NCBI RefSeq assembly: GCF_005490785.1 | Contig: NZ_CP027295.1 | Span: 1,116,001 to 1,180,000, forward strand | From: Brachybacterium sp. SGAir0954 | GTDB taxonomy: Bacteria > Actinomycetota > Actinomycetes > Actinomycetales > Dermabacteraceae | Length of the DNA: 64,000 nucleotides | Direction: 5' to 3' | Shown: positions 8,969 to 18,324 of the stretch, in pieces | How positions within the stretch are numbered: position 1 is the stretch's first letter | Layout of the letters: each line of letters begins with the position of its first letter | Made by a program: the position numbers and the translations under genes | Notes under the pieces: model-generated | Database searches by the model: none | What the model was told of the DNA's origin: nothing | What the model saw: the letters and a program-made list of their open reading frames with translations, nothing else

Positions 8969-9526
8969 ATGAACGAGCAGAACGCTGACCAGAAGAGCGC
9001 CCTCATCATCGCGACGTCCTACGGGGTGGAGGCGGATGAGCTCCTCGCCCCGCAGCGGTACCTCGAAGGCGCCGGATACGCCGTCACGGTCGCGACCCCC
9101 GACGCGGAGGACATCCGGACCCTCGTCTCGGACAAGGACCCCGGGCCCACCGTCCCTGCGACCTCGACCCTCGCGGACGTCGACGTGGAAGGGCACGCGG
9201 TGCTCGTCGTCCCCGGCGGCACCCTCAACGCGGATTCCCTCCGACTCGACGCCGACGCGCTCCGTCTCGTGAAGGGCTTCGCCGAGGCGGGGACCCCGAT
9301 CGCCGCGATCTGCCATGGGCCCTGGCTCGCCGTCGAGGCCGACCTCGTCGAAGGGCGGACCCTCACCTCCTACGCCTCCCTCCGCACCGACATCTCCAAC
9401 GCGGGCGGCAGCTGGGTGGACGAGCCGGTCGCGGTGGATGACACGGGGTCCTTCACCCTCATCACCTCACGCACGCCGGAGGACCTCGAGCAGTTCACCG
9501 CTGCGATCGGGGAGCACCTCGCCTGA
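8969..9526 (+). CDS. DJ-1/PfpI family protein (type 1 glutamine-amidotransferase-like)
   Basis: 185 residues, the normal length for PfpI/YhbO proteins. VVPGGTLNADSLR supplies the conserved acidic/Gly turn and AAICHGPW the nucleophile elbow with Cys followed by His. Members act as protease, deglycase, chaperone or glyoxalase III-like stress proteins; which applies here cannot be decided from sequence. Cytosolic. ATG 8969 has GGAAGG about 8 nt upstream and its own promoter. Monocistronic, converging on the sensor kinase gene. Confidence 0.85.
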   Translation: MNEQNADQKSALIIATSYGVEADELLAPQRYLEGAGYAVTVATPDAEDIRTLVSDKDPGPTVPATSTLADVDVEGHAVLVVPGGTLNADSLRLDADALRLVKGFAEAGTPIAAICHGPWLAVEADLVEGRTLTSYASLRTDISNAGGSWVDEPVAVDDTGSFTLITSRTPEDLEQFTAAIGEHLA

Positions 9527-9585
9527 ACCGTTCTGCGTGTCCGGTGCATGCGTGCGACGCGCATCCCGCCCCGGGTCGAGGTGGC

Positions 9586-11301
9586 TCAGGCCGAGGCGCT
9601 CCCGCCGGACGTGGAGGGAGCGGACGCACGGAGACCGTCGGCGATCTCGCCGATCGGAAGCCTGATCGTGAAGGTGGACCCCGCTCCCGGGCTCGACACC
9701 ACGCTGATCTGGCCGCCGTGGGCCCGGACGATGCGGAGCGTGAGGGCCAGGCCGATCCCGTGGCCCGGGATGTCGCTCTCCAGCGCGGTCCGGGTGCGGT
9801 AGTAGTCGGTGAACAGATCCGTCTGCTCCTGATCCGACATGCCGATCCCCGTGTCCGTCACGGCCAGCTCGACGCTGCTCTCGGCGAAGCACGTGTGCAC
9901 GCGCACGGTCCCGCCGCGCGGGGTGTACTTCAGTGCGTTCGACACCAGGTTCCCGATGGCCTGCCTCATCCGAGAGGCATCGATCGGCTGCAGCGGCGTC
10001 TCCACGAGGTCCTGCTCGATGGTCAGCCCGAGCTCACCGGCGCGGAGGGCGACGGACTCGACCGTCTCGCGCAGGAGATCCGAGATGCGGGTCGGGCGCA
10101 GGGTGAGGGCGTCGGTGCCGGATCTCGAGGCCTGGTCCCGCAGCAGCTCCTCGACGATCGAGAGCAGCTGCTCGGCGTTGCGGTGCGCAACGTCGAGGAA
10201 GGATCCGGTCTCGCGGGGCAGGTCGGGGTCGTCCCGGGCGATCTCCAGGTAGCCGAGCACCGACGTGAGCGGCGTGCGCAGCTCGTGGGAGACGGTGGCG
10301 ACGAACTGCTCCTGCTTCCGTGCGGACTCGATGTACTGCGTGACATCGGTGAACACCACCACGGCGCCGTCCCGCTCCCCGTGGGCGTCGATGATCTGCC
10401 GCGCGGAGGTCGAGTAGGCGGCGCTCCCGGGCCCCGCCGGCCCCACGGAGATCACGTAGTTGCTGAAGGACTCCTGCTGCACCGCGCGACGCACCGGCCT
10501 GCGGTCAGGGTGGATGGGTCGGTTCGTCCCCGGGTAGTGCAGCAGCAGCTGCGACTCGTCCGGGTCACCGGGACCGGGCGGTGAGGCGCTCCTGTGGATG
10601 GTCCGCTGCGTGCGGTTCATCAGAAGATCGTGCCCGTCCCGATCGACCACCACGATGCCCGTGTCGACGCTGTCGATGATGTTCTCGAGACGCCGCTTCC
10701 ACATGTCGGCCGCGTCGAGCAGAGCCTCCTTCTCCGCGAGAGCGGTGGTGACCCGCTCGGTCTGTCGATCGTGCACCGCCAGCCCGCCGGTGACGAGGAG
10801 CCCCACCTGCAGCACCGTGAACGGGAGCAGCGCCGCCTGGGCGAGGGTGACGGAATCGAGGGGGTGCGCGCGGAGAAGCGTCGGCACCGTGAACGCCGCC
10901 GCCACGCTCACGGTCGCGAGGACGGCTCCGCGGGTCCTCAGGCGAGCGGCGAGCCAGAGCGCCGGGATGAGCGCGAGGAGCGAGGTGGCCGTCGCGATCT
11001 CCCGCATGAGGTCGCGCACCAGACCGATCGCCGCGATGTCGAGCAGCGGGACGATCGCGACGCCGAGGGGAGAGGCCCGGTCCCACGGCACGACGTAGGC
11101 GAGGAGGGTCGCGACCAGCAGCAGCCCGAGCGCTGCGAGATAGGCCGGCGCCAGGACCAGCGACGCCCCGGAGATCGCCACGACGACGGTGAACGTCAGG
11201 AAGAAGGCGAGGAAGTAGATCTGCTTCTCCGCAGTGCCGAAGGCTGGGGACACCACCTTCGCGAGCTGACGGGACAGCGAAGCGGCGACGTCCACGGCCA
11301 C
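9586..11301 (-). CDS. Membrane sensor histidine kinase with PAS-like domain (orphan)
   Basis: About 571 residues. Roughly six hydrophobic segments occupy residues 25-180. A PAS-like domain (ENIIDSVDTGIVVVDRDG...) follows at about 200-320, then a HisKA domain with the phospho-acceptor in SHELRTPL near residue 335, and a HATPase_c domain with NLVSNALKYTP, DTGIGM and GHGIGLALT. All ATP-binding boxes look intact. The start is GTG 11301 (GGAG 6 nt upstream); GTG 11295 is equally possible. No response regulator is adjacent. The nearest is the receiver-only protein at 6547-6915, with the GT2 and PfpI genes between. The multi-helix N-terminus suggests it senses the membrane or an intramembrane signal. 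Confidence 0.88.
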   Translation of the reverse strand: MAVDVAASLSRQLAKVVSPAFGTAEKQIYFLAFFLTFTVVVAISGASLVLAPAYLAALGLLLVATLLAYVVPWDRASPLGVAIVPLLDIAAIGLVRDLMREIATATSLLALIPALWLAARLRTRGAVLATVSVAAAFTVPTLLRAHPLDSVTLAQAALLPFTVLQVGLLVTGGLAVHDRQTERVTTALAEKEALLDAADMWKRRLENIIDSVDTGIVVVDRDGHDLLMNRTQRTIHRSASPPGPGDPDESQLLLHYPGTNRPIHPDRRPVRRAVQQESFSNYVISVGPAGPGSAAYSTSARQIIDAHGERDGAVVVFTDVTQYIESARKQEQFVATVSHELRTPLTSVLGYLEIARDDPDLPRETGSFLDVAHRNAEQLLSIVEELLRDQASRSGTDALTLRPTRISDLLRETVESVALRAGELGLTIEQDLVETPLQPIDASRMRQAIGNLVSNALKYTPRGGTVRVHTCFAESSVELAVTDTGIGMSDQEQTDLFTDYYRTRTALESDIPGHGIGLALTLRIVRAHGGQISVVSSPGAGSTFTIRLPIGEIADGLRASAPSTSGGSASA

Positions 11302-11450
11302 ATCCTTCTCCGGGGCCTCCGACGACTGGGGGGGGCAGAGGAGCAAGGCCCCCGCTGTGCTCCACCGACTGCAGTCTGGTGCCGTCAGACGGGTCTGGCA
11401 AGCCGGCTCCGCCACCGTGATCGCGCGCCGTCGGCCACCGTCTCCCCGGC

Positions 11451-12491
11451 TCAGGAGCGGAACCGCTCCACGTACCGCGCGAAGTCCCAGGCCTCGTGGG
11501 TCGCGTCCCCGTCCAGGAACTGGATCGCCGCCTCCCGGCCCTCCGCGTAAAGCGCCTCCCGCTGCTCGTCGGAGAGGTCGAACTCGGTGGGCTTCACGGC
11601 GGAGGTGTCGATGAAGATCGTGCGCGCCACCGCGTGCGAGGACTCGATGTGCATCCGGTCGTAGAAGCCCGTGACGGTGCCCGCCACGGCCCTGGCGAAG
11701 CTCAGCGGCCCGCGGATCCGGTGCACGGGCCCCGCCGCCTCGGTGGGCCGCTCGGAGAGCTTCACGGCGAAGGTGGGCCAGCGCGGCGCGCGGCCGCCGG
11801 GACGGTCGAACACCTCGACGGGGAAGTTCGAGAGCAGCCCGCCGTCCACGAGCCACGCCGCCCGGCCGAGCGCATCGGTGAAGCGGGCGGGGCGGAATAC
11901 GAACGGGATCGAGGCCGAGGCCCGCACCGCCTGCGCCACGTCCATCGCCCCGGGCTCCTGGCCGTAGGCGGCGGCGTCCTCCGGCAGGAAGCGCAGGCGC
12001 CCCGCGGAGAGGTCCGAGGCGGTCACCGTGAGCCGGGTGGCGGGGCCGGCGATCTCCTCGCCGTCCGGATCGGCATAGGCGAGATCCGCGAACGTGCGCA
12101 CCGGTGACGGGGCGTGCGCCTCGAGCTGCTCCCGCGTCCAGGACTCGAGCCGCTTCCCGGGGTGCACGCCGTTGCGCAGGGCGATCGCGAGCGTCATCCC
12201 CGGGAGGGTCCGGGTCCACCAGCCGCCGTCCTGGAAGGCGCGGTAGTCGGTGCCGCGCAGGATCTCCACGAGCGTCGTCGCCGGCACCCCGGCCGCCGCG
12301 AGCGCCCCGGCCATCGCCCCGGCGGAGGATCCCGCCACCCGGTTCACGGTGTATCCGCGCTCGGCGAGCACCTCGAGGGCGCCCGCGATCGCGATGCCCT
12401 TCACCCCGCCGCCCTCGAGCACGAGGTCCACGCGGCGGGACGGATCGGCGGGCGGGGGATCAGCGGGGAGCATCGGCGGGGGAGGGGTCAT
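11451..12491 (-). CDS. Patatin-like phospholipase
   Basis: 346 residues. LEGGGVKGIAIAGAL gives the oxyanion-hole Gly-rich loop, GSSAGAM the GxSxG serine elbow, and VDGGLLSNFP the DGG/A catalytic Asp, so the Ser-Asp dyad of patatins is complete. It probably hydrolyses acyl esters of lipids; no signal peptide is present, so it is cytosolic or membrane-peripheral. ATG 12491 lies 6 nt after TACGGT (12498-12503, minus strand) and has no good Shine-Dalgarno, so it may be leaderless, although it also lies only 43 bp downstream of the deacetylase gene and could be read from its transcript. Confidence 0.88.
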   Translation of the reverse strand: MTPPPPMLPADPPPADPSRRVDLVLEGGGVKGIAIAGALEVLAERGYTVNRVAGSSAGAMAGALAAAGVPATTLVEILRGTDYRAFQDGGWWTRTLPGMTLAIALRNGVHPGKRLESWTREQLEAHAPSPVRTFADLAYADPDGEEIAGPATRLTVTASDLSAGRLRFLPEDAAAYGQEPGAMDVAQAVRASASIPFVFRPARFTDALGRAAWLVDGGLLSNFPVEVFDRPGGRAPRWPTFAVKLSERPTEAAGPVHRIRGPLSFARAVAGTVTGFYDRMHIESSHAVARTIFIDTSAVKPTEFDLSDEQREALYAEGREAAIQFLDGDATHEAWDFARYVERFRS

Positions 12492-12497
12492 CGCCCC

Positions 12498-12503
12498 ACC
12501 GTA
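12498..12503 (-). promoter_or_regulatory. Possible leaderless -10 of the patatin gene
   Basis: TACGGT on the minus strand, 6 nt before ATG 12491. Confidence 0.35.
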
Positions 12504-12534
12504 GGGGCGGGCGCCCACGCCCCGAGGGGCCGTG

Positions 12535-14217
12535 TCAGCGGGCGGCGCCCCGCAGCTGCGCCGCCGCGCCCGAGGTCGCCGTCGGCGTCCCCGCGTCCTT
12601 CCGGGGCGCGGCGCCGTCCCGCTCCGCGCCGTGCGAGATCCGCTGCCCCGGGTGCAGCCTGTTCTGCGCGATCTCCTGGCAGGTGAGCGTCGTCAGCCCC
12701 GACTGCCGGATCCAGGCGAGCACGCTCGGCACCGCCGCGACGGACTGCTCGTGGATCTCGTGCATGAGGATGATCGAGCCGCGGTGCGCGGTGTCCTGCA
12801 CGGCGGCGAGGGTCTTCGCGGCGTCGCGGGTCTTCCAGTCCAGCGTGTCCACGTCCCACAGCACCACGCCCTCGCCGAGGGCCCCGGCGGCGCGGTCCGT
12901 GGTGCGGTTCCGGGCGCCGAAGGGCGGCCGCATGATCGAGGGCGCCCTCCCGATCGCCTGCTCGAGCACTGCCGCCGGCTTGTCCACCTCGTCGCCCAGG
13001 GCGGAGCCGTCCAGCTTCGAGAGCTCACGGTGGGACCAGGAGTGGCTGCCGATTTCGTGGCCCGCCGCCGCGGTCGCCGCGACGAGCGCGGGGGAGCCGT
13101 GCGCGCTGCGGCCGATCATGAAGAAGGTCGCCGCCGCGCGCTCCGCGAGCAGGTGCTCGCGCAGGGTCGCGTTCAGTCTCGGGCTGGGGCCGTCGTCGAA
13201 GGTCAGCGCGATCGAGCGCAGCAGCCGCGCGTCCGGGGCGGTCACGGGGGAGGGGCGCTCGCCCTCCGGGGCGAGCGGGGCGAGCTGGGTGCGCGGCCCG
13301 CGGGCGGCCGCCTCCCGGGCCGCGCCGCCCGTGCCCGGGTGCTCGGTCGTCGTCACGGAGCCGCCGGGATCGGGGACGGTGACGGCCTCGGGGTCGTGGC
13401 CGGAGGGCTCCGCGATCGCCGCGCGCACGGCGAGGCCGTCCTCGGCCAGCAGCGCGCCCGCCTGTTCCTCGGGCACGGTGAGCAGCAGCTCGCGGGCCCC
13501 GTCCCCGCGGCCCACCGTCGGCAGGAGCACGTCGAGGGTGCCGTCGGCCCGCGGCAGCAGCGCGGGACCGTTGCCCCACGGCCGCGGCTGCTCCTGCAGC
13601 AGCGCCGTCACCTCCTCGATGTCCACGCCCCGCTCCTTCCCCGCGAGGTCGCGGACGGCGCTCACGAACGCCGGCCACTGCTCGGCATCCACGAGGCCGG
13701 GGGAGGTGAAGGCGCGGTCGCCCTCGGCCCGGTACCAGAGCAGCGCCGTGGAGATCCCCTCCTCCTCGTGCACGTCCAGCAGCACCCCGAGCGCCTGCGG
13801 GGAGCTCGCGATGATCCGCCCGGTGACCTGCAGCGTCGCGTCCTCCCCGCGCACGGCACGCTCGCGCAGCAGCTTCGCGACGCTCACGCCGATCGCCGCG
13901 TCGAGGCCCGGCGCGGTGGGCAGGTGCGGGATCTCCACGGTGGCCGGCGCGAGCGCCGGGAGCTTCTGCATCGCCGCCTGCGGGACGTGCGCGGCGAGGT
14001 CCGGGAGGTCGGTGAGCGGGCCGTGCGCACGGTGCCCGCGATCCCGCCCGCCACCCGTGGGCCCCTGCGGGCCGCTCGGATGCAGGAGGGCGGCGCCGCC
14101 CACGCCCAGGCCCCCCAGCCCGAGCGCCGCGAGCGAGCCGGCGAGGAATCGGCGGCGCCGCAGCTCCGCCCTGCTGAGGTGACGGTGGCGGGTGCGCCCC
14201 TCGTGGTCCTGCCGCAT
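12535..14217 (-). CDS. Exported polysaccharide deacetylase (NodB domain) with N-terminal RsiV/DUF3298-like region
   Basis: 560 residues. The N-terminus has RRRRFLAG then a long Ala/Gly/Leu stretch, a possible Tat or lipid-free Sec signal. Residues about 85-250 resemble the DUF3298/RsiV domain often fused to peptidoglycan deacetylases (VTGRIIASSPQALGVLLDV). The NodB domain has TFDDGPSPRL (catalytic and metal Asp), SHSWSH (metal His pair), RPPFGA, LWDVDTLDW and LMHEIH, so it should be active. The likely substrate is N-acetylated peptidoglycan or another surface glycan (family knowledge). A TAGGCT -10 on the minus strand at 14271-14276 could drive it with a leader of about 50 nt. Confidence 0.85.
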   Translation of the reverse strand: MRQDHEGRTRHRHLSRAELRRRRFLAGSLAALGLGGLGVGGAALLHPSGPQGPTGGGRDRGHRAHGPLTDLPDLAAHVPQAAMQKLPALAPATVEIPHLPTAPGLDAAIGVSVAKLLRERAVRGEDATLQVTGRIIASSPQALGVLLDVHEEEGISTALLWYRAEGDRAFTSPGLVDAEQWPAFVSAVRDLAGKERGVDIEEVTALLQEQPRPWGNGPALLPRADGTLDVLLPTVGRGDGARELLLTVPEEQAGALLAEDGLAVRAAIAEPSGHDPEAVTVPDPGGSVTTTEHPGTGGAAREAAARGPRTQLAPLAPEGERPSPVTAPDARLLRSIALTFDDGPSPRLNATLREHLLAERAAATFFMIGRSAHGSPALVAATAAAGHEIGSHSWSHRELSKLDGSALGDEVDKPAAVLEQAIGRAPSIMRPPFGARNRTTDRAAGALGEGVVLWDVDTLDWKTRDAAKTLAAVQDTAHRGSIILMHEIHEQSVAAVPSVLAWIRQSGLTTLTCQEIAQNRLHPGQRISHGAERDGAAPRKDAGTPTATSGAAAQLRGAAR

Positions 14218-14462
14218 CAGTCGATCTGCCCTCTCCGCCCGGAACGGCGGGCTCGTGCCGCGCCTGAGTCAGCCTACGACCAATGCGGGGTCAAGGGGGC
14301 ACCAAAAAAGCAGGTCGTCGACGACCGGCGGGCGTGGGATCCGACTTTCGACGGAGGGCGAGGGCTGACGCCTCCCCCGGCAGGTGGACGGCCGCTCCGC
14401 CGCCCCCTCCGGCGTCGCCGGATCGGGCGCTCGCCGATGCCCCGCGCCGGGCGCGCGGCAAT

Positions 14463-14497
14463 CTCTCACTTGATTTTCTTCTTTCCTGAAGAGAGAG
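14463..14497 (+). promoter_or_regulatory. AT-rich hairpin in front of the MMPL gene
   Basis: CTCTCACTT (14463-14471) pairs with AAGAGAGAG (14489-14497) at 8 of 9 positions around a pyrimidine-rich loop of 17 nt. The right arm is the only Shine-Dalgarno-like purine stretch before GTG 14505, so folding could hide the ribosome site; it could equally be a repressor site. The upstream spacer (14218-14462) otherwise holds only the deacetylase promoter. Confidence 0.35.
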
Positions 14498-14504
14498 TTG
14501 GCTC

Positions 14505-16667
14505 GTGGCCACTCGAGAACCCGTCCTCCGCCCTCCGCTCCTGCTGCGAACCCTGCTGCCCGCCCTGCTCGTCGTGCTCTGGATCGCGGTGTTCGGCGCC
14601 GGAGGCGCCAGCTTCGGCCGGATCGGCGACGTCGCCACCGAGGACCGGGCCTCGTTCCTCCCCGCGAGCGCCGAGTCCACCGCGGTCCAGGACCGCATCG
14701 CGGAGTTCACCGGCTCGGACGCGGTCCCCGCGATCCTCGTGATCGAGCGGGACGGCGGTCTCGAGGACGCGGATCTCACCGCGCTCGAGGATCTCGTCGG
14801 GGACGCCGGCGACGTCGTGCCCGGCGCCACCGCCTCCCCGGTCATCCCCGCCGAGGACGGTGAGGCCGCCCAGGTCGTGGTGTCCATCCCGTCCGGCCAG
14901 GACGCCGGCGAGGCCGTCGAGGCCCTCGAGGCAGGTCTCGAGGATCTCCTGCCGGGCCTCGGCGCCTGGGTGAGCGGCCCCGCCGGCTTCACCGCTGACC
15001 TCCAGGCGGCCTTCGCCGGCATCGACGGGATCCTGCTGGTCGTCGCGCTCGCCGTGGTGCTGCTGATCCTCGTGATCGTCTACCGCTCGCCGCTGCTGCC
15101 GCTGCTCGTGCTCCTCAGCTCGATGACCGCGCTGTGCGCAGCGATCCTCCTCAACGTGAGCCTCGCGGAGGCCGGCCTGGTGACCATCAACGGCCAGGTG
15201 CAGGGCATCCTGTTCATCCTCGTGATCGGCGCGGCCACCGACTACTCGCTGCTGTTCGTCACCCGATTCCGTGAGGAGCTGCGCGACCACGCCTCTGCTG
15301 CCCGCGCCTCCTGGCGCGCACTGCGCGGAGTGCTCGAACCGATCCTCGCCTCGGGCGGCACGGTCATCGTCGGCCTGCTCTGCCTGCTGCTCTCCGACCT
15401 CGGCTCGAACGCCGCCCTCGGGCCGGTGGCCGCGATCGGCATCCTGTGCGCGATGCTCACCTCGCTCACCTTCCTCCCGGCGCTGCTCGCGCTCGTCGGG
15501 CGGGCCGCCTTCTGGCCCCGCGCTCCCCGCCATGGGAGCCCCCACCCCCAGCTCATCGGAGCCGACGCCCGGGGACCCTTCGCCCGCGCCGGCCGCCTCG
15601 TCGCCGCCGCCCCGCGCCGGGTCGCCGCCACGGTCGTCGCGCTGCTCGTCATCGGCTGCGGCGGGCTCACGCTCCTCCAGGCCGACGGTGTGCCCCAGAG
15701 CGAGTTCGTGCTCGGCGCGAGCCAGGCCCGCGACGGTCAGCAGGCCCTCGACCGCCACTTCGCGGGAGGCTCCGGCTCGCCCACCTACGTCCTCGCCCCG
15801 GCGGAGAGCCGCGCCGAGGTCGCCCAGGGGATCACGGCGACCGACGGCGTCGACGCGCTCGCCCTCGTCTCCCAGGACACGCCGTCGGGGAGCATCCCCG
15901 TCGGCGCCGACGGGGAGGTCACCCCCGAGGCGACCGCCGGACCCTTCGCCGGAGTCGAGCCCACCGAGATCGACGGACAGCTGCTCTTCTCCGTCACCCT
16001 CGACGCGCCCTCGGACTCCCTCGCGGCCGAGCAGGTGGTCACCGCCCTGCGCGACGCCGTCGGCCCCGACGGCGCCCAGGTGGGCGGCTCCACCGCGGTG
16101 GACCTCGACACGAACGCGACCTCCGCCCACGACCGCGCCCTCATCATCCCGATCGTCCTCGTCGCGATCACCCTCATGCTCGCCCTGCTGCTGCGATCCC
16201 TGATCGCGCCCGTGGTGCTGCTGCTGACCACCGTGCTCAGCTTCGGCACGGCGCTCGGCGTCAGCGCGGTCGTGTTCCACCTCATCGGCCAGGAGCGCTC
16301 CGACCCGTCGGTGCCGCTCTACGCCTTCGTGTTCCTCGTCGCTCTGGGGATCGACTACAACATCTTCCTCATGACCCGGGTGCGGGAGGAGTCGCTCGTC
16401 CATGGCACCCGGGAGGGCACGCTGCGCGGCCTGTCGCTCACCGGCGGCGTCATCACGAGCGCGGGCGTGGTGCTCGCCGCGACCTTCGCCGCGCTGCTCG
16501 TGATACCGATCCAGTTCCTCCTGCAGCTGGCGATCATCGTCGCGCTCGGGGTGCTCATGGACGCGCTCGTGGTGCGCACCTTCCTGGTGCCCGCCCTCGC
16601 GATCCTGATCGGTGACCGCATCTGGTGGCCCTCGAGGGTGCCCCGCGGATCACGCCCCTCGGCCTGA
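14505..16667 (+). CDS. MMPL/RND-family transporter
   Basis: 720 residues, the typical actinobacterial MMPL length. There are two repeats, each with one helix, a large extracellular loop and a five-helix bundle. The characteristic GAATDYSLLFVTRFREEL and ALGIDYNIFLMTRVREE motifs hold the proton-relay Asp-Tyr pairs on helices 4 and 10. It probably exports a lipid, antibiotic or other hydrophobic compound. GTG 14505 follows a weak GAGAG Shine-Dalgarno in a hairpin. Its 3' end overlaps the convergent SDR/DUF2867 gene by 18 bp. No regulator is directly upstream; the MarR gene at 18921 is the nearest candidate. Confidence 0.88.
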   Translation: MATREPVLRPPLLLRTLLPALLVVLWIAVFGAGGASFGRIGDVATEDRASFLPASAESTAVQDRIAEFTGSDAVPAILVIERDGGLEDADLTALEDLVGDAGDVVPGATASPVIPAEDGEAAQVVVSIPSGQDAGEAVEALEAGLEDLLPGLGAWVSGPAGFTADLQAAFAGIDGILLVVALAVVLLILVIVYRSPLLPLLVLLSSMTALCAAILLNVSLAEAGLVTINGQVQGILFILVIGAATDYSLLFVTRFREELRDHASAARASWRALRGVLEPILASGGTVIVGLLCLLLSDLGSNAALGPVAAIGILCAMLTSLTFLPALLALVGRAAFWPRAPRHGSPHPQLIGADARGPFARAGRLVAAAPRRVAATVVALLVIGCGGLTLLQADGVPQSEFVLGASQARDGQQALDRHFAGGSGSPTYVLAPAESRAEVAQGITATDGVDALALVSQDTPSGSIPVGADGEVTPEATAGPFAGVEPTEIDGQLLFSVTLDAPSDSLAAEQVVTALRDAVGPDGAQVGGSTAVDLDTNATSAHDRALIIPIVLVAITLMLALLLRSLIAPVVLLLTTVLSFGTALGVSAVVFHLIGQERSDPSVPLYAFVFLVALGIDYNIFLMTRVREESLVHGTREGTLRGLSLTGGVITSAGVVLAATFAALLVIPIQFLLQLAIIVALGVLMDALVVRTFLVPALAILIGDRIWWPSRVPRGSRPSA

Positions 16668-18239
16668 GCTGCGCCCCCGTGCCGCGGAGCTGCCCGCGGC
16701 ACGGGACGCCGGGGCATTCTCGCCCCGCCGGGCGGCGGCGAGGATGTTCCGGGCCATCGCCGGGAAGACGAGGGCGTGGAAGGGGGAGATCGCCCACCAG
16801 TAGAGCCGTCCCGGCAAACCGTCCGGGAAGTACACGGCCCGCTGGCGATAGCGGGAACCGCCCTCCTCGGCCGGGTCCACGCGCAGCTGCAGCCAGGCGC
16901 GCCCGCTCATGCGCATCTCCGCCCGGAGCGTGAGGACCCGTCCCTCCTCGATGTTCTCCACACGCCACCAGTCGACCGCGTCGCCCACCCGCAGCCGGTG
17001 AGGGTCACGGCGTCCTCGGCTCAGTCCCGGACCGCCCACCGCCCGGTCCGCCAGGCCGCGCAGCGTCCAGAGCAGCGGGGTGGAGTACCACCCCGACGCC
17101 CCGCCGATCCCTTCGATCACGCGCCACACCTCCGACGGGTCGACATCCGTCGCCACGAGCTCCCGCTCGTCCGTGTACACCGTCTGCCCCGCCCAGTCGG
17201 GATCCTCCGGCAGAGGCGCCTCCGGGGCGCGGTCCCGGCGCACGTCCGCCTCCCAGCTCGTGGCGATCTCCCCCTCGCGCTGGTGGTCCAGGGCGGTCCG
17301 CACGGCCGCGCGATAGGACGTGGGGCCGGAGGGCGGCGGGGGGAGGACCTCCGCGGCGAGCGGGGGCCGTGCCACGGCATCATGTTGCATCGAGTGGGCC
17401 AGGGGTGCGGCGATCGCCCGGGGGACGGGGGTGATCAGGCCGATCCACAGGCCGGAGAGCCCGGGGGCGGGAAAGGGCAGGGCGAGCACGCGGCGCCGCG
17501 ACAGCCCCGCCACCTCCGCGTAGATCGTCAGCAGATCGGCGAAGCGCAGCTCGGACTCGCCGCTGCCCACGGCGAGGGTGCCGGAGACCTCGCCGGGGGC
17601 GGTGGCCGCCGCGACGAGATAGTGGAGGACGTCGCTCACGGCGACGGGCTCGATGCGGTGCCGCACCCACCGCGGCGCCGGCATGATCGGCAGCCGCTCC
17701 GAGAGATGGCGGATGATCTCGAAGCTCGCCGAGCCGGCGCCGATGACCGTGGCCGCCTCGAGGACGACGACCGGCACCTCGCCCTCCCGCAGGATCTGCG
17801 CCACCCGCTCGCGCGAGCGCATGTGGGTGCTCAGGGGCTCGTCGTCGGGGTGCAGTCCCGAGAGGTACACGATGCGCCGCACGCCGGCGCGTGCGGCCTC
17901 CTCCGCCATGATGCGCGCCATCCGCGCCTCCCGCTCCTCGAAGCCGGAGCCGCCGCCCATCGCATGGACGAGGAAGACGACGACCTGCACCTCCGCCAGG
18001 GCACGGCGCACCGCCGAGCGGTCGGAGAGGTCCGCGGTGACGGCCTCGACCTCCTCCGCCCAGGGCTGCGCCGCGAGCCGCCGGGGGTCCCGCCCGCACA
18101 CGCGCACCCGTGCACCCGCGGCCCGCAGCTCGGGGACGAGCCGGCCGCCGACATAGCCGGTCGCCCCCGTCACGAGCACGCGCTCGGCATCATTCCGCTC
18201 GGCGGAGGTCCGTGCTTCCTCATCCTGGTTCGAGATCAC
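16650..18239 (-). CDS. SDR-type NAD(P)-binding protein with C-terminal DUF2867
   Basis: About 529 residues. The atypical/extended SDR Rossmann motif VLVTGATGYVGG begins near residue 18, and the NmrA/complex-I-like half runs to about 290. The C-terminal half (SEVWRVIEGIGGASGWYS..., VGDAVDWWRVE, YWWAISPFHALVFPAMARNIL) is the DUF2867 domain commonly fused in this arrangement. Function in the family is not established; SDR members of this branch are NAD(P)H sensors or reductases. The start at GTG 18239 is uncertain, since no clear Shine-Dalgarno is seen. It lies 85 bp downstream of marR on the same strand and may be co-transcribed with it. Its 3' end overlaps the MMPL gene. Confidence 0.8.
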   Translation of the reverse strand: MISNQDEEARTSAERNDAERVLVTGATGYVGGRLVPELRAAGARVRVCGRDPRRLAAQPWAEEVEAVTADLSDRSAVRRALAEVQVVVFLVHAMGGGSGFEEREARMARIMAEEAARAGVRRIVYLSGLHPDDEPLSTHMRSRERVAQILREGEVPVVVLEAATVIGAGSASFEIIRHLSERLPIMPAPRWVRHRIEPVAVSDVLHYLVAAATAPGEVSGTLAVGSGESELRFADLLTIYAEVAGLSRRRVLALPFPAPGLSGLWIGLITPVPRAIAAPLAHSMQHDAVARPPLAAEVLPPPPSGPTSYRAAVRTALDHQREGEIATSWEADVRRDRAPEAPLPEDPDWAGQTVYTDERELVATDVDPSEVWRVIEGIGGASGWYSTPLLWTLRGLADRAVGGPGLSRGRRDPHRLRVGDAVDWWRVENIEEGRVLTLRAEMRMSGRAWLQLRVDPAEEGGSRYRQRAVYFPDGLPGRLYWWAISPFHALVFPAMARNILAAARRGENAPASRAAGSSAARGRSSGRGA

Positions 18240-18324
18240 CCCGACATCGTCGCCCACGGCCAGCGCAGGCGCCACCGGCCCCCTGCCGCCGGACCGAGCG
18301 GTCCACGTGCTCGCTCGGCGGCGC

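Noticed and set aside
12104-14742. Very long plus-strand frames opposite the deacetylase
   Set aside because: Arg/Ser/Pro-rich translations without motifs; the minus-strand deacetylase has every NodB motif.
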